Shown here piece after piece: positions 14,340 through 16,737 of a DNA stretch of 16,737 bases (its first letter is position 1; every line of letters begins with the position of its first letter). Under the pieces are notes generated by a model. The model did no database searches, had not been told where the DNA came from, and saw only the letters and a list, made by a program, of their open reading frames with translations. Position numbers and translations under genes: made by a program. The DNA comes from an uncultured Ignavibacteria bacterium (GTDB lineage Bacteria > Bacteroidota > Ignavibacteria > Tepidaquicellales > Tepidaquicellaceae). The stretch is from positions 1 to 16,737 of the forward strand of contig CALEVL010000178.1 in the NCBI GenBank assembly GCA_937924675.1, written 5' to 3'.

Positions 14340-16487
14340 ATGAAAAGGAAAGTTTTACTAACAGTTTCAGTTGCTTTTGTTTTAATTGCACATTGCACAT
14401 TGAACATTGATAATTGCTCCGCTCAGTGGGTTCAGTCAAGCGGGCCAGGCGGAGGAATAGTACAATGCTTTGCTGTATCAGGAGTAAGCGTCTATGCAGG
14501 AACTACCCGGGGAATATACCTTTCAGTAAATAACGGCACGAGCTGGACTGCTGTCAATAACGGCTTGACTAGTCAGGGTGTATATGCACTCGTATTTTCA
14601 GGAACAAATCTCTTTGCAGGAACAGGCGGCGGAGTATTTTTGAGTACTAATTTCGGTACAAGCTGGACTGCTGTAAATAATGGTATAACATATCTTGATA
14701 TTCGCGCGCTTGCAGTTTCAGGATCAAATATCTTTGCCGGCTGTTATAGTATTTCATCAGGCGGAGTTTTTGTGTCAACAAATAACGGCACAAGCTGGAC
14801 TGCTGTCAATAGCGGATTTACCAACAAAAATGTTTCATCACTTGCTGTGCTAGGCACAAACATCTTTGCAGGGATTGGAAGCAATATATATTTGTCTACA
14901 AATAGCGGAACAAATTGGACTGCTGCCAATGGGGGAATTTCGATGAGTAATATTTATTCACTTACAGCTATAGGAACAAAGTTATATGCCGGAACTGGTA
15001 ATGGACTATTTTCATCAGTAAATTCCGGGACAAACTGGTCGTCAGTCAATAGCGGATTAACGAGTTTTCTTGTTACTTCCATTACAGCTTCAGGCACAAA
15101 CCTCTTTGCAGGAACGACCGGTGCATTTCAAATTGGTGGTGGTGTATTTTTATCAACAGATGACGGCGCAAGCTGGGTCGCGATAAATAATGGATTGGGG
15201 AATTACAATGTTTTTGCCATAGCAGCTTCAGGAACAAACATCTTTGCCGGAACTTATGGAAACGGTGTTTATTTAAGAGCTAATAACGGTACAAGCTGGA
15301 ATTCTGTAAGTAATGGAATGGCGAATAAAAATATTTATGCACTTGCTGTTTCCGGTTCAAACATCTTTGCCGGAGGCGCAGGTTTTGGCACAGGTATATC
15401 CTTGTCAACAGATAATGCTTCATCCTGGACTGACATAGGATTATCTTTTCAATCAATATTTGCACTTGCTGTTTCAGGTACAAATGTTTTTGCAGGAACA
15501 GCTACCGGCTCCGGAGGAGTTGTTTATTTATCAACCAATAACGGAGCAAACTGGACTGCAGCCAATAACGGATTACCTACCGGGGCTGTACCGCATGTTA
15601 ATGTGTTCGCAGTTTCAGGAACAAAACTCTTTGCCGGTTTTAATAACCGGGGTGTTTATCTAACAAACAATAACGGTACAAACTGGACTGCAGTCAATAA
15701 CGGTTTAACTCATCAGTACGTTTATTCACTTGCAGTTATAGATACAAACCTATTTGCCGGAACTCAGGGCGGCGGCGTTTTTCTAACAACCAACAACGGC
15801 GCAAACTGGAATGCCGTTAACAATGGAATATCAGGAAATGGTCTATATGTTTATTCGCTTGCCGTTATGGGTACAAATCTCTTTGCAGGAACCAGCATAG
15901 GAACTTATTTATCAACAAATAACGGAACAAGCTGGACAGCAGTAAACAATGGATCAGCAGGAGGATCAGTATATGCTTTTGCGGTTTCAGGATCAAACAT
16001 CTTCGCAGCAACTCAGGCTTATGATCTTACAGGCGGCTTATACTTATCAACAAATAGTGGAACAAGCTGGATACAAAAAAATCAGGGAATCGGATTTATT
16101 CCAACAGCTCGTGCACTATTAATCGCTAATAATTACATCTTCTCCGGAATTGATGAGAATTCAGTATGGCGCAGATCATACACTGAAATCATAGGCATTA
16201 AAAATATCAGCACAGAATTACCGGCATCATACTCATTGTCTCAAAACTATCCGAACCCTTTCAACCCTTCTACCAATTTGGAATTTGGGATTTCGAATTT
16301 GGGATTAGTTTCTTTGAAGATATATGATCTTCTTGGAAAGGAAATAGTGACATTAGTTAATGAAAAATTAAATCCCGGAACATACAGGGTTGAGTTTGAT
16401 GCCGGCAGTCTGACAAGCGGTGTGTATTTCTACAGACTGACTTCAAGTGATTTTACGAATACGAAGAGGATGCTGCTTGTCAAATAG
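14340..16487 (+). CDS. Secreted beta-propeller-like repeat protein with T9SS C-terminal sorting domain
   Basis: A 715-residue surface or secreted protein. A Sec signal peptide covers residues 1-29 (hydrophobic core 'VLLTVSVAFVLIAH', cleavage near 'CSAQ'). From residue 41 to about 605 there are 13 full repeats and one decayed repeat of 40-48 residues with consensus 'V-Y-A-L-A-V-S-G-T-N-I-F-A-G-T-(n)-G-G-V-F-L-S-T-N-N-G-T-S-W-T-A-V-N-N-G-L'. These resemble sortilin/BNR/photosystem-stability-factor repeats, predicted to form one or two beta-propellers. The last 92 residues are a type IX secretion sorting domain: 'NYPNPFNPST', 'KIYDLLGKEIVTLV', 'GTYRVEFDAGSLTSGVYFYRL' and the end 'KRMLLVK'. No catalytic motif is visible; a binding or adhesin-like role is a guess. 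The ATG lacks a Shine-Dalgarno sequence but the upstream spacer is AT-rich, which suits this phylum. No functional link to the hdr-flx operon is evident. Confidence 0.92.
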   Translation: MKRKVLLTVSVAFVLIAHCTLNIDNCSAQWVQSSGPGGGIVQCFAVSGVSVYAGTTRGIYLSVNNGTSWTAVNNGLTSQGVYALVFSGTNLFAGTGGGVFLSTNFGTSWTAVNNGITYLDIRALAVSGSNIFAGCYSISSGGVFVSTNNGTSWTAVNSGFTNKNVSSLAVLGTNIFAGIGSNIYLSTNSGTNWTAANGGISMSNIYSLTAIGTKLYAGTGNGLFSSVNSGTNWSSVNSGLTSFLVTSITASGTNLFAGTTGAFQIGGGVFLSTDDGASWVAINNGLGNYNVFAIAASGTNIFAGTYGNGVYLRANNGTSWNSVSNGMANKNIYALAVSGSNIFAGGAGFGTGISLSTDNASSWTDIGLSFQSIFALAVSGTNVFAGTATGSGGVVYLSTNNGANWTAANNGLPTGAVPHVNVFAVSGTKLFAGFNNRGVYLTNNNGTNWTAVNNGLTHQYVYSLAVIDTNLFAGTQGGGVFLTTNNGANWNAVNNGISGNGLYVYSLAVMGTNLFAGTSIGTYLSTNNGTSWTAVNNGSAGGSVYAFAVSGSNIFAATQAYDLTGGLYLSTNSGTSWIQKNQGIGFIPTARALLIANNYIFSGIDENSVWRRSYTEIIGIKNISTELPASYSLSQNYPNPFNPSTNLEFGISNLGLVSLKIYDLLGKEIVTLVNEKLNPGTYRVEFDAGSLTSGVYFYRLTSSDFTNTKRMLLVK
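14385..14417. repeat. Short ATTGCAC/ATTG(A)AC repeat within the signal peptide
   Basis: Four to five imperfect direct copies of a 7-9 bp ATTG-based unit (ATTGCAC, ATTGCAC, ATTGAAC, ATTGATA, ATTGC) lie end to end inside the coding region for residues 16-26, the end of the signal peptide. The encoded string 'IAHCTLNIDNC' is unusual for a signal-peptide C-region. Confidence 0.7.
16281..16307. repeat. 14-bp direct repeat inside the sorting-domain coding region
   Basis: GAATTTGGGATTTC (16281-16294) is followed directly by GAATTTGGGATTA (16295-16307), with a partial AATTTG just before at 16275-16280. The repeat encodes 'EFGISNLGL' (residues 648-656) within the first strands of the T9SS domain. Confidence 0.75.
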
Positions 16488-16523
16488 TGACAAATAGATT
16501 GAGAAACTTTCAAAAAAAATTCA

Positions 16524-16559
16524 TGCATTCGTGGCTAACATCTCTTTGCCACGAATGCA
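16524..16559. repeat. Inverted repeat TGCATTCGTGGC/GCCACGAATGCA
   Basis: Perfect 12-bp arms (16524-16535 and 16548-16559) enclose a 12-nt loop, 36 bp after the stop of the secreted-repeat gene. A similar element follows 130 bp downstream. With no T-run after it, it looks more like a dispersed palindromic repeat than a terminator, though it may stabilise the mRNA 3' end. Confidence 0.8.
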
Positions 16560-16664
16560 AGAATGCCAAACCAACAATTGAAATTAAAGGAATATTTGAT
16601 AGTAAAGGAATGAAGACAAAAACCCAAGCTCTTTATTTCTAATTGTAAATTTCTAATTGCTCTT

Positions 16665-16711
16665 ATTCGTGCATTCGCGGCGAACAAATCTTTTGCCACG
16701 AATACACGAAT
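16665..16711. repeat. Second, related inverted repeat
   Basis: Arms ATTCGTGCATTCGCGGC (16665-16681) and GCCACGAATACACGAAT (16695-16711) pair at 15 of 17 positions around a 13-nt loop containing AATCTTTT. The core CATTCG(T/C)GGC...GCCACGAAT is the same as in the preceding inverted repeat. Both mismatches are C/A on the plus strand and would be G-U pairs in a minus-strand transcript. Confidence 0.78.
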
Positions 16712-16737
16712 GCTCAAAATGAAGACTAACTAATATG

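Overview
The window looks like a chromosomal segment from an anaerobic or facultative member of the Bacteroidota/Chlorobi/Ignavibacteria (FCB) group. The main evidence is the last gene, whose product ends in a type IX secretion (Por) C-terminal sorting domain of the 'NYPNPFNPST...LLVK' kind. Weak or absent Shine-Dalgarno sequences at several genes and GC-rich palindromes scattered in AT-rich spacers fit this group. Placement near Ignavibacteria is an impression from sequence style, not a proof.

Positions 27-6288 hold six minus-strand genes. Reading in their own direction, these are a YjbR/MmcQ-like small protein, an unrecognised small exported protein, a COG2509-type FAD-dependent dehydrogenase, and a tightly coupled three-gene unit: GNAT acetyltransferase, photolyase of the FeS-BCP/DPRP class, and an atypical SDR fused to DUF2867. 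The last three overlap by ATGA (4 bp) at both junctions. The photolyase has only three cysteines in its catalytic half, so the four-cysteine [4Fe-4S] site of its class cannot be present in its usual form.

Positions 6289-7069 form a gene-poor divergent spacer. It contains an array of 42-bp tandem repeats carrying nested GC-rich inverted repeats, followed by two separate GC-rich hairpins.

Positions 7070-13933 are a seven-gene plus-strand operon: hdrC-hdrB-hdrA-flxD(mvhD)-flxC-flxB-flxA. Together these encode a soluble flavin-based electron-bifurcating NADH dehydrogenase/heterodisulfide-reductase complex of the FlxABCD-HdrABC type. NADH would enter at FlxA (FAD, NAD, [2Fe-2S]). Electrons would pass through the two dicluster proteins FlxB and FlxC and the [2Fe-2S] protein FlxD to HdrA, where the flavin bifurcates them to ferredoxin and, through HdrC, to the non-cubane cluster site of HdrB, which reduces an unknown disulfide. 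No hydrogenase, DsrC or other obvious disulfide partner is encoded here. This energy-conservation module is the most notable system in the window.

Positions 13934-14339 form a spacer with a candidate terminator and a long nested palindrome. Positions 14340-16487 encode a 715-residue secreted protein with about 13 WD/BNR-like repeats of 40-48 residues and a T9SS sorting domain. Two parts of this gene, the signal peptide and the sorting domain, are built on short DNA repeats. The tail (16488-16737) contains two related inverted repeats.
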